A DNA stretch of 64,000 nt. It comes from an uncultured Clostridia bacterium. Its GTDB lineage: Bacteria; Bacillota; Clostridia; Oscillospirales; Ruminococcaceae. The notes beneath the pieces are model-generated. The model saw only the letters and a program-made list of their open reading frames with translations. It did no database searches and was not told where the DNA came from. How positions within the stretch are numbered: the stretch's first letter is position 1; the number at the start of each line of letters is the position of its first letter. The stretch spans positions 1 to 64,000 of the forward strand of contig CALWZA010000025.1 of assembly GCA_944385905.1 (NCBI GenBank). The letters run 5' to 3'. The position numbers and the translations under genes were made by a program. Positions 35,839-44,461 of this stretch are shown piece after piece.

Positions 35839-37515
35839 ATGGCTGAATTCCTTAAATTAAAAAAATCAAACTGTAAAAATTGTTATAAATGCATCAGAAA
35901 CTGCCCCGTTAAATCAATTCGATTTTCCGCAGGACAGGCTATAATCGTCGGCAATGAGTGTATTCTTTGCGGTCAATGCTTTGTGGTTTGTCCTCAAAAC
36001 GCCAAGGAAATTGTAAGCGAGGTAGAAAAAGTTAAAGTCCTTTTATCTTCGGGAGTACCTGTAATAGCTTCAATCGCCCCGTCATTTGCAGCAAATTACA
36101 ACGGAATCGGCATAGGTGCAATGAAAAAGGCGCTCAAGGCTCTCGGCTTTTTAGACGCTGAAGAGACAGCTATCGGAGCAACTATTGTAAAAACAGAGTA
36201 TGAACGTCTGCTTGCTGAGGAAAAGCGCGATATATTGATTTCTTCATGTTGCCATTCGGTAAATCTGCTTATTCAAAAATATTTTCCGGATCTTTTGCCG
36301 TATCTTGCCGATGTGGTTTCTCCAATGCAGGCTCACTGCATGGATATTAAAAAACGCTATCCTGACGCTAAAACAGTTTTCATAGGCCCATGTCTCGCTA
36401 AAAAAGATGAGGCGGATCACTACGAGGGAATAACCGACGCGGTTTTAACCTTTGAAGAGCTGACTGAATGGCTTGAAGAGGAAAAAATTTCTATCCCAAA
36501 CGAGTCTGACAGCTCTGACGAGAGCAGAGCACGGTTTTTCCCGACAACCGGCGGTATTTTAAAGACCATGCACTGTGATGAAAAGGGATATACATATTTA
36601 GCTATTGACGGTGTGGACAACTGCATTGCCGCTCTTCATGATATTGAAAACGGTGACCTGCACAACGTCTTTATTGAAATGTCCGCCTGTATCGGCAGCT
36701 GCATCGGCGGGCCTGTCATGGAAAAATATCATCACTCGCCTGTCAAAGGATACTCGATTATTGCCGGATATGCGGGAGAAAAGGACTTTCCGGTATCACA
36801 GCCGCCCGCTAATCAAGTCAGAAAAAATATGGAGAGCATTGAGCGCAAGCTCAAAACTCCGAGCGAAGCTGAAATTAAAAACATCCTTGCTCAAATGGGC
36901 AAAACCAAGCCTGAACATGAACTTAACTGCGGCACATGCGGATATAATACCTGCCGTGAAAAAGCTATCGCGATTTATCAGGGTAAAGCCGACCTTACTA
37001 TGTGTCTGCCGTTTTTGAAAGACAAGGCTGAAAACTTTTCGGATAACATTATCACAAATACTCCTAACGGAATAATAGTTTTAAATGAAAATCTTGAGGT
37101 TCAGCATGTAAACCGAGCAGCTATGAAAATAATGAATATCAGAACTGCTTCCGATGTGCTCGGTGAACAAATCGTCAGAATACTTGACCCCAAGGATTTT
37201 ATTGATGTAAAATCTTCAGGTTCGAGTATACGCGACAGACGGACATATCTTGCCGAATACAACAAATACGTTGAAGAGACTATTATCTACGACAAGGACT
37301 ACAGAAGTCTTCTATGCATAATGCGTGACGTCACCGACGAAGAGACGGAAAGAGAAAAGAAAGAATCTATCAGCAAACAAACTGTAGAAATAGCCGACAA
37401 GGTAGTTGAAAAGCAAATGAGAATCGTGCAGGAAATCGCTTCACTGCTCGGTGAGACTGCCGCTGAAACCAAAATTGCTCTTACAAAGCTTAAGGAGTCG
37501 ATTAGCGATGAATAA
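35839..37515 (+). CDS. hydS: sensory [FeFe]-hydrogenase with PAS domain (HydS, group C)
   Basis: A 558-residue soluble protein. Two [4Fe-4S] sites occupy 12-51 (CKNCYKCIRNC and CILCGQCFVVC). The H-cluster domain (about 75-310) keeps all four cysteine positions: SSCCHS (136-140), GPCLAKKDE (183-191) and MSACIGSCIGG (281-291). The first motif has His where catalytic enzymes have Pro. A four-cysteine FeS domain follows (364-389, CGTCGYNTC...C), then PAS (about 400-500) and a C-terminal coiled region (505-555) resembling a histidine-kinase dimerisation helix without a kinase. Group C enzymes are thought to sense H2. The last 8 bases overlap the phosphatase gene. Confidence 0.92.
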   Translation: MAEFLKLKKSNCKNCYKCIRNCPVKSIRFSAGQAIIVGNECILCGQCFVVCPQNAKEIVSEVEKVKVLLSSGVPVIASIAPSFAANYNGIGIGAMKKALKALGFLDAEETAIGATIVKTEYERLLAEEKRDILISSCCHSVNLLIQKYFPDLLPYLADVVSPMQAHCMDIKKRYPDAKTVFIGPCLAKKDEADHYEGITDAVLTFEELTEWLEEEKISIPNESDSSDESRARFFPTTGGILKTMHCDEKGYTYLAIDGVDNCIAALHDIENGDLHNVFIEMSACIGSCIGGPVMEKYHHSPVKGYSIIAGYAGEKDFPVSQPPANQVRKNMESIERKLKTPSEAEIKNILAQMGKTKPEHELNCGTCGYNTCREKAIAIYQGKADLTMCLPFLKDKAENFSDNIITNTPNGIIVLNENLEVQHVNRAAMKIMNIRTASDVLGEQIVRILDPKDFIDVKSSGSSIRDRRTYLAEYNKYVEETIIYDKDYRSLLCIMRDVTDEETEREKKESISKQTVEIADKVVEKQMRIVQEIASLLGETAAETKIALTKLKESISDE

Positions 37516-38680
37516 TCTTTGCGCTGATATAGGTTACAACAGTCTCAACAAATACGGCGAGCAGCTTTGCGGCGATAAAATCGAAATTATCGACGGTGAT
37601 GACGGTTCCAAAATTATCGTGCTTGCCGACGGACTCGGAAGCGGAGTTAAAGCCAGCATACTTTCTACACTAACCGCAAAAATCATATCAACTATGGTTG
37701 CCGCCGGCTTGAAGCTCGAGGACTGCGTAGAAACAATCGCGGCTACTCTGCCTGTGTGCAAGGTAAGAGGCGTAGCTTATTCAACTTTTACTATTATGCG
37801 TATTATCGACAACGAAGAGGCTGAACTCATTCAGTTCGATAATCCTATGATTATATTGCTGCGCGACGGTAAAAGCGTCGAATATCCCACTACCGTATTA
37901 AACATCGGCGGAAAATCTATACACTCTTCAAGAATTAAGCTGTGCGAAAATGATATTTTCATTATGATGAGCGACGGATGCGTTCATGCGGGTGTCGGAC
38001 TGGTACTTAATTTCGGCTGGAAGCGCAGCGATATAGAAAACTATATGGAAACCTTTTATGACGTTGGATTTACCGCAAAAACGCTTAACACTATTCTTCT
38101 TGATGAATGCAACAGATTGTATGACTACAAGCCGGGTGACGATACAACCGCTTGTACCGTTCGCATCCGCCGGCGTGAGCCCATGAACCTTTTATTCGGT
38201 CCGCCTTCTAACAGAGACGACTGTGATAAAATGATGTCCCTTTTCTTCTCAAAAGGAGGAAAACACATCGTTTGCGGCGGAACTACTTCTTCGATCGCAG
38301 CTAAATTTCTCGGTAAACCGCTTGTACCTAAAATGGAATATCCTGATCCTGAAGTGCCGCCGATTGCCGAAATAGAAGGTGTCGATCTTGTTACTGAAGG
38401 CGTTATTACAATTAATAAAGTTTTGTCATACGCTAAAGACTACTTAAAAGACAACAAAACCTACTCTCAATGGTGCAGCAAAAGAGACGGCGCTTCTCTT
38501 ATCGCCAGATTACTGTTCGAGGAGGCTACTGATATAAATTTCTATGTCGGACGCGCGGTGAATCCCGCGCACCAAAACCCAAATCTCCCTATTAATTTTA
38601 ACATTAAAATGCAGCTTGTAGATGAGCTTTCCGAGTGCCTCCGAAAAATGGGAAAGCAAATAAAAGTAAGTTATTTTTAG
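37508..38680 (+). CDS. SpoIIE/PP2C-type serine phosphatase linked to HydS
   Basis: A 390-residue predicted metal-dependent protein phosphatase. The SpoIIE-like domain (about 1-225) contains VLADGLGSGVKAS with a metal aspartate (Asp41), IFIMMSDGC and the C-terminal GDDTTACTVRI. A conserved extra domain (about 230-390: LLFGPPSNRDDCDKMMSLFFSKGGKHIVCGGTTSS) is of unknown function. Such phosphatases accompany group C hydrogenases, where they are thought to pass on the H2 signal by dephosphorylating a target. The start overlaps hydS by 8 bases (ATGAATAA), with AAGGAG upstream. No partner kinase or anti-sigma factor is nearby. Confidence 0.88.
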   Translation: MNNLCADIGYNSLNKYGEQLCGDKIEIIDGDDGSKIIVLADGLGSGVKASILSTLTAKIISTMVAAGLKLEDCVETIAATLPVCKVRGVAYSTFTIMRIIDNEEAELIQFDNPMIILLRDGKSVEYPTTVLNIGGKSIHSSRIKLCENDIFIMMSDGCVHAGVGLVLNFGWKRSDIENYMETFYDVGFTAKTLNTILLDECNRLYDYKPGDDTTACTVRIRRREPMNLLFGPPSNRDDCDKMMSLFFSKGGKHIVCGGTTSSIAAKFLGKPLVPKMEYPDPEVPPIAEIEGVDLVTEGVITINKVLSYAKDYLKDNKTYSQWCSKRDGASLIARLLFEEATDINFYVGRAVNPAHQNPNLPINFNIKMQLVDELSECLRKMGKQIKVSYF

Positions 38681-38698
38681 CAAGGAAGTGTGATTGTT

Positions 38699-40144
38699 AT
38701 GTCAAAAACAAGGAAATTTGATACTAAAGTCCAACATCTTAAATACAAAGTACTGCGCGAAGTCGCCAGACACGCCTGGGACGGCACTCTTCAGGATAAT
38801 CTTTACGAGATTCCTAAAACAATTGTGCCCGGAAAAGAAGCCACAATGCGCTGCTGTGTTTACAAGGAAAGAGCCATTCTTGAGGAGCGGATTAAAATCG
38901 CTATGGGCGGCGACAAGTCCAATCCGAATGTAATCGAAGTAATTGACATTGCATGCGATGAGTGTCCTGTCGGAGGTTATGAAGTCACTGAGGCTTGCAG
39001 AGGCTGTCTTGCCCACAGGTGCGAGGACGTATGCAAAAGAGGAGCTATTTCCTTTGACGAGCACCAAAAGGCTCACATTGACAAGACAAAGTGCGTTGAA
39101 TGCGGTCAGTGCGCAAAGGTGTGCCCTTATACAGCTATCGCTAATCACAAAAGACCATGCATAAACGCCTGCAAAGTTAAGGCTATCGGCATGAACGAGG
39201 ACTTTACCGCCAAAATCGACAACGAAAAGTGTATTTCATGCGGTGCCTGCGTATATCAATGCCCGTTCGGAGCCATAACTGACAAGTCGTTTATTCTTGA
39301 CGCTATTGATTTTATTAAAAACAGCGACTGCAACAGAAACTACAAGGTCTACGCAATTGTAGCTCCGTCTATTTCGAGTCAGTTTACTTACGCTAAGCTC
39401 GGTCAGGTTATTACCGGAATAAAAGAACTTGGATTTTTCACCGTAGTTGAAACTGCTCTCGGCGCTGATATTGTCGCTTATTATGAGTCTAAGGAGCTTA
39501 TTGAAAAAGGATTGCTTACAAGCTCTTGCTGTCCGGCTTTTGTTACATACATTGAACAGCAGTTCCCTGATCTTAAAAAGTATGTTTCCCACAACCTTTC
39601 TCCTATGGCCGCTCTTGGAAAATATATTAAGGAAACCGATCCTGATGCAAAAGTCGTATTTATAGGTCCATGCACAGCGAAAAAAATGGAATTTCAAAAA
39701 CCCGGGGTCAAGCCCTACATTGACTGCGTTCTTACTTTTGAAGAGCTTCAGGCTTTATTTGACAGCAAGGATATTGACATTACAACTCTTCCCGAAGATG
39801 TGCTGGACAATGCTTCATACTTCGGAAGAATATTTGCCCGAAGCGGAGGACTGTCCGACGCCGTTGCTCAGGGACTGAAAGAACACGGTTCCGATTTCGA
39901 GCTTAAAGCTGTTGCCTGCGACGGAATTGAGGCTTGCAGAGTCGCTCTGCTTAAGCTTTCAAAAAATCTGCCTGTCGGAAACTTCATTGAGGGCATGGCT
40001 TGTGTCGGCGGATGCATAGGAGGCGCAGGATGCCTGACGCACGGTGAAAAGAACAAGTCTGAGGTTGACAAATACGGTGAAGAGGCTCATGAAAAAACCA
40101 TTTCAGATGCTATTAGAGTGCTTAATCTGAAATCTGACAAGTAA
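38699..40144 (+). CDS. [FeFe]-hydrogenase, monomeric (group B type)
   Basis: A 481-residue enzyme expected to make or oxidise H2 with ferredoxin. A cysteine-rich N-terminal region (about 86-115, CDECPVGG...CRGCLAHRC) leads to two [4Fe-4S] motifs (CVECGQCAKVCP near 132-143 and CISCGACVYQCP near 178-189). The H-cluster domain follows with TSSCCP (274-279), GPCTAKKMEF and MACVGGCIGG (433-442). It lacks NADH-binding domains, so it is not the bifurcating type. ATG 38699 follows AAGGAAG by 10 bases. Last gene of the locus; the HydE, HydF and HydG maturases are not in the window. Confidence 0.92.
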   Translation: MSKTRKFDTKVQHLKYKVLREVARHAWDGTLQDNLYEIPKTIVPGKEATMRCCVYKERAILEERIKIAMGGDKSNPNVIEVIDIACDECPVGGYEVTEACRGCLAHRCEDVCKRGAISFDEHQKAHIDKTKCVECGQCAKVCPYTAIANHKRPCINACKVKAIGMNEDFTAKIDNEKCISCGACVYQCPFGAITDKSFILDAIDFIKNSDCNRNYKVYAIVAPSISSQFTYAKLGQVITGIKELGFFTVVETALGADIVAYYESKELIEKGLLTSSCCPAFVTYIEQQFPDLKKYVSHNLSPMAALGKYIKETDPDAKVVFIGPCTAKKMEFQKPGVKPYIDCVLTFEELQALFDSKDIDITTLPEDVLDNASYFGRIFARSGGLSDAVAQGLKEHGSDFELKAVACDGIEACRVALLKLSKNLPVGNFIEGMACVGGCIGGAGCLTHGEKNKSEVDKYGEEAHEKTISDAIRVLNLKSDK

Positions 40145-40158
40145 AATCGCATATAAAT

Positions 40159-40203
40159 AAAACTCCCACGTGCAAGTTTTATGCACCCGGGAGTTTATTT
40201 TTC
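40159..40203 (+). terminator. intrinsic terminator after the hydrogenase locus
   Basis: AAACTCCC...TGCA pairs with TGCA...GGGAGTTT, followed by ATTTTTC. It ends the hydrogenase transcript. Confidence 0.8.
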
Positions 40204-40211
40204 TCTCAAAT

Positions 40212-41030
40212 CTAAATTGTATATGCTTTCTCAACTTTCTTAATAAGCTTTAAAAGGTCTTCGCTCTGCCTATGAGTTTTTTTCATATTTCCGAGTTTTA
40301 CCACAATATCCTTAGCATCGTCTTTTCTTCCGAGCCTCAGACATACAAGTCCTTTATACAATAACGCTGTTATCTCCACATTTCGGTTGCCGGATGAAAT
40401 TGCTCTGTCAAAGCTTTTTTCCGCCTTTTCATAATTTCCTCTTGCATATTTCATTATTCCGTTTACAAGATAAGTCTGAGCGTATTTATATCTGTTTTTC
40501 GCAAGCTTGTCCGTAAAAGGCTTTCCCATCTTAAGCGTTGCTTCAGCACCGTCAAAATCACCTGTTATTAAAAACAAATACGCATATGTAAGGTAATACT
40601 TCGCGGCTGTTTCGGTGTTGAATGAAGTCAGGTCGATGTCCTTTAAAACCGAGTGCGCACTCTCATATCTTCTGCCGTCTATATAGCTTTCAGCTAACCA
40701 CAGCCTTTTTTTCGCGTACAATACTCCGCTTTTAGGCCTTTTTGCGTATTTTTCAGCTCTTTCAAAAAATTCTGCGCTATATCCGTTTTGTGAAAGCACG
40801 TGTTTGACTCGTCCTCTTCTTGCGGACTTTAAAATCAAAACTATAAGCCAAACTACAAATGCTGATGCGGACACAACCGCAGCATACAACCCGAAAAGCG
40901 GAAGCAAATTATAATCTGACAAATCTACAAGTCCAAGATAGTAAATACCTACTCCTGCGGCAAGGATAAATATCACAGCAATAATCAACACAACAGTTGT
41001 TTTTTTCATTTCAGCGGATATTTTTATCAC
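40212..41030 (-). CDS. membrane-anchored TPR-like protein
   Basis: A 272-residue protein with two N-terminal membrane helices (about 10-31 and 43-67), a basic stretch (KSARRGRVKHV), and a helical domain made of tetratricopeptide-like repeats (AAKYYLTYAYLFLITGDFDGAEATL, VNGIMKYARGNYEKAEKSFDRAI, LLYKGLVCLRLGRKDDAKDIV). Such proteins usually mediate protein contacts at the membrane; no partner is indicated. A GTG start (41030) is preferred over ATG 41009 because AGGACAGG lies just upstream of the GTG. It has its own promoter. Confidence 0.8.
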   Translation of the reverse strand: MIKISAEMKKTTVVLIIAVIFILAAGVGIYYLGLVDLSDYNLLPLFGLYAAVVSASAFVVWLIVLILKSARRGRVKHVLSQNGYSAEFFERAEKYAKRPKSGVLYAKKRLWLAESYIDGRRYESAHSVLKDIDLTSFNTETAAKYYLTYAYLFLITGDFDGAEATLKMGKPFTDKLAKNRYKYAQTYLVNGIMKYARGNYEKAEKSFDRAISSGNRNVEITALLYKGLVCLRLGRKDDAKDIVVKLGNMKKTHRQSEDLLKLIKKVEKAYTI

Positions 41031-41071
41031 AATAACCTGTCCTTTCCGGATTTTAATCTTTTAACACTGAT

Positions 41072-41100
41072 ATTTTATCATATTGTTACTTAAATTACAA
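41072..41100 (-). promoter_or_regulatory. promoter of the TPR protein gene
   Basis: On the minus strand TTGTAA (41100-41095), 17 bases, TAAAAT (41077-41072). Confidence 0.7.
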
Positions 41101-41119
41101 CAGATTTGTCCCGCAAATT

Positions 41120-41148
41120 TTCACATCTTTTCGCTTAAGGCATAATAT
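41120..41148 (+). promoter_or_regulatory. candidate promoter for a small RNA
   Basis: TTCACA (41120-41125), 17 bases, TAATAT (41143-41148). It would start an RNA near 41155, just where two hairpins begin. Confidence 0.4.
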
Positions 41149-41149
41149 G

Positions 41150-41259
41150 TATAAAACGGCTGTGCCGCTGACAGCTAAGAATTGTTGTCCTTAGCTTTGC
41201 GGCAAGTACCGTTTTTATATAGATTAGGCTGACTCAAATATGGGTCAGCCTTGTTTTTT
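41150..41259 (+). ncRNA. candidate structured small RNA
   Basis: On the plus strand a long three-part hairpin (ACGG/CCGT, TGCCGC/GCGGCA, AGCTAAG/CTTAGCT; 41155-41213) is followed by TTTTTATA. A second hairpin (AGGCTGAC at 41226-41233 with GTCAGCCT at 41244-41251) is followed by TTTTTTT. Both neighbouring genes are on the minus strand, so the orientation does not match a plus-strand gene end. The first hairpin, read on the minus strand, may also be the prfB terminator. No known RNA family was recognised. Confidence 0.4.
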
Positions 41260-42380
41260 TACTGCTTTTCGAGTTTTCCCTGCGAAAGAGCTTTTAAATA
41301 CGCATTTATAAACCCATCGAGGTCTCCGTCCATTACTGCCTGAACATTTCCTGTTTCATATCCGGTTCTATGATCCTTAACAAGGGTATATGGCATAAAC
41401 ACATAGCTTCTTATCTGAGAACCCCACGCGATTTCCTTTTGAACTCCCTTGATGTCCTCGATTTTTTCCAAATGCTCTCGTTCTTTTATTTCAATAAGCT
41501 TTGAACGAAGCATTTTCATAGCGTAATCTTTATTTTGGTACTGGCTTCGCTGAGTCTGGCACGCACACACAATACCTGTAGGTATATGGGTAATTCTTAC
41601 CGCCGACGATGTTTTATTGATGTGCTGTCCGCCTGCGCCGCTCGAACGGTAGGTATCGATCTTCAAATCCTCCGGTCTTATATCAACCTCGATAGAGTCG
41701 TCGATTTCGGGCATAACCTCAGCCGCTGAAAAGGAAGTGTGCCTGCTTCCCGAAGCGTCAAACGGAGATACCCTTACAAGCCTGTGCACTCCCGACTCGG
41801 ATTTTAAATAGCCATACGCGTTTTCGCCTTCAAAAATAATGCTTGCGCTTTTAATTCCTGCGTCGTTGCCCTCAAGAACATCAAGTACTGAGACCTTGAA
41901 ACCGTGAGACTCCCCCCAATGAGTATACATTCTCATCAGCATTTCAGTCCAGTCCTGAGCCTCCGTTCCGCCTGCTCCTGCGTGAAGAGTCAAAATTGCG
42001 TTTGATGTGTCATACTCGCCTGTAAGAAGAGTTGAGAGAGTCATTTTATCTATTCCTGCGGCAAAGCTTTCAATTTCAGCCTTTATATCGTCAAGCATGC
42101 TTTCGTCGTTTTCCTCTGCCGCAAGCTCTATCATAGTCATTGTATCATCAAACTGCGCGACAAGCTTATTATACTCGGAAACCGTTTCCTCAATATGCTT
42201 TGTCTTTTTAAGGATTTTCTGTGACTTTTCCATATCGTCCCAAAATCCCGGCTCCGCAGCCTTGTTATGAAGCTCCTCAAGCTCCTCTGAAGCACCCGCT
42301 ATATTGAGGACATCGTAAAGCTCCTTTAATTTAGGCTTATATTCAGACAGTTCCTGTTTTAAATCGTCAAGTAAAATCAT
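41259..42380 (-). CDS. prfB: peptide chain release factor 2
   Basis: A 373-residue RF2, recognising UGA and UAA. The codon-recognition tripeptide SPF is present (VRVSPFDASGSRHTSF) and the peptidyl hydrolysis GGQ is in RSSGAGGQHINKTSSAVRI. The protein reads in one frame from MILLDDLKQEL, so the programmed +1 frameshift found near codon 25 in many bacterial prfB genes is absent. It is last in the yerC-methyltransferase-hslO-prfB run, 64 bases after hslO. Confidence 0.95.
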   Translation of the reverse strand: MILLDDLKQELSEYKPKLKELYDVLNIAGASEELEELHNKAAEPGFWDDMEKSQKILKKTKHIEETVSEYNKLVAQFDDTMTMIELAAEENDESMLDDIKAEIESFAAGIDKMTLSTLLTGEYDTSNAILTLHAGAGGTEAQDWTEMLMRMYTHWGESHGFKVSVLDVLEGNDAGIKSASIIFEGENAYGYLKSESGVHRLVRVSPFDASGSRHTSFSAAEVMPEIDDSIEVDIRPEDLKIDTYRSSGAGGQHINKTSSAVRITHIPTGIVCACQTQRSQYQNKDYAMKMLRSKLIEIKEREHLEKIEDIKGVQKEIAWGSQIRSYVFMPYTLVKDHRTGYETGNVQAVMDGDLDGFINAYLKALSQGKLEKQ

Positions 42381-42444
42381 GAATACTCCGTTCCGCCAAA
42401 AAATGACTGATTATATTTTCTATGACTCTTTCGGCTTTCTTAGG

Positions 42445-43326
42445 TTATTTTTTAGAAGTCTCCTCAGCTAAAGCGATAATTTCTTCCTTAGAAAATGTAT
42501 ACTTTTTATTGCAGAAATGACAGCACACCTCTGTTATTTCATCATTAGCCATATCCATAAGCTCTGATTTTCCGAGACTTCTGAGTATTGACGCGGTCTT
42601 TTCCCTGCTGCACGAACATTTATAAGAAACCTCAAAGTCGTCCAGAACATTCGGCTCAAGTCCGTCAAGAGCTTTCATTGCTATTTGCTCGGCTGTATAC
42701 CCCTGCTCTAAAAGCGATGTCACCGACGACATAGATTTAATATTGTTTTCTATAATGTCAACGGCGCTGTCGGGCGCAAAGGGAAGAAGCTGTATCAAGA
42801 ATCCCCCGGCGTTTTTAACCGTAAGGTCGGGATTTACAAGCACGCCGAGAGCGCACACAGAAGGAACCTGCTCGCTGACCGCGAGATAGTTTGTAATATC
42901 CTCGGCAATTTCTCCTGTTGCAATCGGCACCTGACCGATGTAAGGCTCTTTAAGTCCGAGGTCTTTCACCACAGACAAAACTCCGTCTGTTCCGACAGCT
43001 CCCGAAACATCAAGCTTTCCGTTGGATTTCAGCGGAATTTCGACAACAGGATTATCTATATAGGCTTTGACATTTCCATAGCTGTCAGAAACCGCAACAA
43101 GATTTCCCGCGGGTCCGCCTCCGTTTATTCTGATTGTGACAGAATCGTCCTTATCCTTCAGTCCGAAACCCATAAGCGATGTTCCGAGCGCCAGCCTGCC
43201 TAAAGCGGCTGTGCACACGGCTGAGGTTTTATGGATATTCTCGATTTCCGAAACTATATCCGTTCCGTCAATTGCGCTGCAAACTACAGACGCGTCCTTG
43301 CTTATTGTCCTTACTATTCTTCCCAT
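42445..43326 (-). CDS. hslO: redox-regulated chaperone Hsp33
   Basis: A 293-residue chaperone activated by oxidative unfolding. The N-terminal substrate-binding domain includes IRINGGGPAGNLVAVSDSYGNVKAYI and VKDLGLKEPYIGQVPI. The C-terminal zinc switch has the usual C-x-C (YKCSCSRE) and C-x2-C (CHFC) cysteines. It starts 12 bases after the methyltransferase gene, in the same operon. Confidence 0.96.
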   Translation of the reverse strand: MGRIVRTISKDASVVCSAIDGTDIVSEIENIHKTSAVCTAALGRLALGTSLMGFGLKDKDDSVTIRINGGGPAGNLVAVSDSYGNVKAYIDNPVVEIPLKSNGKLDVSGAVGTDGVLSVVKDLGLKEPYIGQVPIATGEIAEDITNYLAVSEQVPSVCALGVLVNPDLTVKNAGGFLIQLLPFAPDSAVDIIENNIKSMSSVTSLLEQGYTAEQIAMKALDGLEPNVLDDFEVSYKCSCSREKTASILRSLGKSELMDMANDEITEVCCHFCNKKYTFSKEEIIALAEETSKK

Positions 43327-43338
43327 TTTATCACCCGA

Positions 43339-44088
43339 TTATCTGCATTTTCTTGCGGCGAAAACTGCCCTTTCAGTATTTTCCGTCACTTCATTATCGG
43401 TATAGCCGTCATAAACTCCCAAAATCTCGAAGCCTGTATCTTTAAGAAGCTTTTTTATCGCCGAAAGCTCATATGCCGTTTCCGAAAACTCCTCGCTGCA
43501 ACGTACATACCTTCCCTTTTCAGTTTCGGAAAAGAAATCAAGCCTTATATCAACCGTGCTGTTATCATCACGAAGGCTGTTTTGCCATACACAGAACACA
43601 TCATCCTTGTCATACACAAAAGCGTTATCTGCAAGAACGTTTCTGTGTTTATACAATGTATTAACATCAAAAACAAACAACCCGTCGGGGAAAGCAAACA
43701 AGCTTACCCTTTCAAATACTTTTCGTACGTCGTCAATGCTTTCAAGGTGATTCAAGCTGTCAAGCACGCATACCGTCACATCAACTGTGCCGTACATGTC
43801 AAGCTCACGCATATCCTGACAAAGATACTGTATATTGTATCCGCTTTCTATCTTCTTATTTATTGCCTCCGAGAGCATTTCCTGAGACAAATCAACACCG
43901 ATAACGTCATAGCCGAGCTTTGCCGCTTCCTCGGAAAGGCTGCCTGTTCCGCAGGCAAGGTCGAGAAAAATATTTTTTCTTCCGCTAAACCTGTCAACAA
44001 GTCCGTCTATCCGCCCGGCAATCGTCTTATAGCTGACGTTATCGGTAAGAATATCGTAATACTGCGAAAAATACGTATATCCGCTCAT
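43339..44088 (-). CDS. class I SAM-dependent methyltransferase
   Basis: A 249-residue Rossmann-type methyltransferase with motif I LDLACGTGSLSEEAAKLGYDVIGVDLS (about 42-68), the acidic SAM-binding residue in GVDLS and CVLDSLNHLE near 105. It begins YTYFSQYYDILTDNVSYK, a common start in the Firmicute 'class I SAM-dependent methyltransferase' group of unknown substrate. Its start overlaps the yerC stop by 4 bases, suggesting translational coupling. Confidence 0.88.
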   Translation of the reverse strand: MSGYTYFSQYYDILTDNVSYKTIAGRIDGLVDRFSGRKNIFLDLACGTGSLSEEAAKLGYDVIGVDLSQEMLSEAINKKIESGYNIQYLCQDMRELDMYGTVDVTVCVLDSLNHLESIDDVRKVFERVSLFAFPDGLFVFDVNTLYKHRNVLADNAFVYDKDDVFCVWQNSLRDDNSTVDIRLDFFSETEKGRYVRCSEEFSETAYELSAIKKLLKDTGFEILGVYDGYTDNEVTENTERAVFAARKCR

Positions 44089-44384
44089 TTTTTATCTTTA
44101 TTCTTCAATCGTTCAAAAACCACTCTGTATCCGTCGCTTCCGTAGTTTATTGAACGGTTCACTCTGCTAATCGTCGCTGTTGAAGCTCCCGTTTCATTTA
44201 CTATATCGCTGTAAACGTGATGCTCGTTTAACATTTTCGCAACCTGAAATCTCTGCGACAGCGATTTCAGTTCAAGTATTGTACACAAATCCTCAAAAAA
44301 GTTATAACATTCCTCTCTTGTTTCGAGAGTCAAAACCGCGTCAAACAAATCGTCAAGATTTTTATCCTTTAATTTGTCGTTCAT
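44085..44384 (-). CDS. yerC: YerC/YecD family TrpR-related regulator
   Basis: A 99-residue DNA-binding protein of the TrpR-like YerC/YecD family. ETREECYNFFEDLCTILELKSLSQRFQVAKML is followed by a helix-turn-helix with SDIVNETGASTATISRVNRSINYGSDGY. It may repress transcription; the ligand is unknown. It is the first gene of a four-gene operon with its own promoter. Confidence 0.92.
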   Translation of the reverse strand: MNDKLKDKNLDDLFDAVLTLETREECYNFFEDLCTILELKSLSQRFQVAKMLNEHHVYSDIVNETGASTATISRVNRSINYGSDGYRVVFERLKNKDKK

Positions 44385-44416
44385 GATACTTTACCGTCCT
44401 TTCGCATTATAATTAT

Positions 44417-44445
44417 ATTTTAGCACACGAAAGCGTAAAAGTAAA
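44417..44445 (-). promoter_or_regulatory. promoter of the yerC operon
   Basis: On the minus strand TTTACT (44445-44440), 17 bases, TAAAAT (44422-44417), just after the lysA stop. No terminator is visible between them. Confidence 0.7.
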
Positions 44446-44461
44446 TACCCTTTTTTACATA

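Noticed and set aside
40212-41030. The TPR protein as part of the hydrogenase system
   Set aside because: It is on the opposite strand, has its own promoter and is separated from the hydrogenase genes by a terminator.
43231-44145. 304-codon plus-strand frame opposite hslO, the methyltransferase gene and the end of yerC
   Set aside because: It runs antisense across three real genes and its translation is rich in Ile/Lys/Tyr with no recognisable domain.
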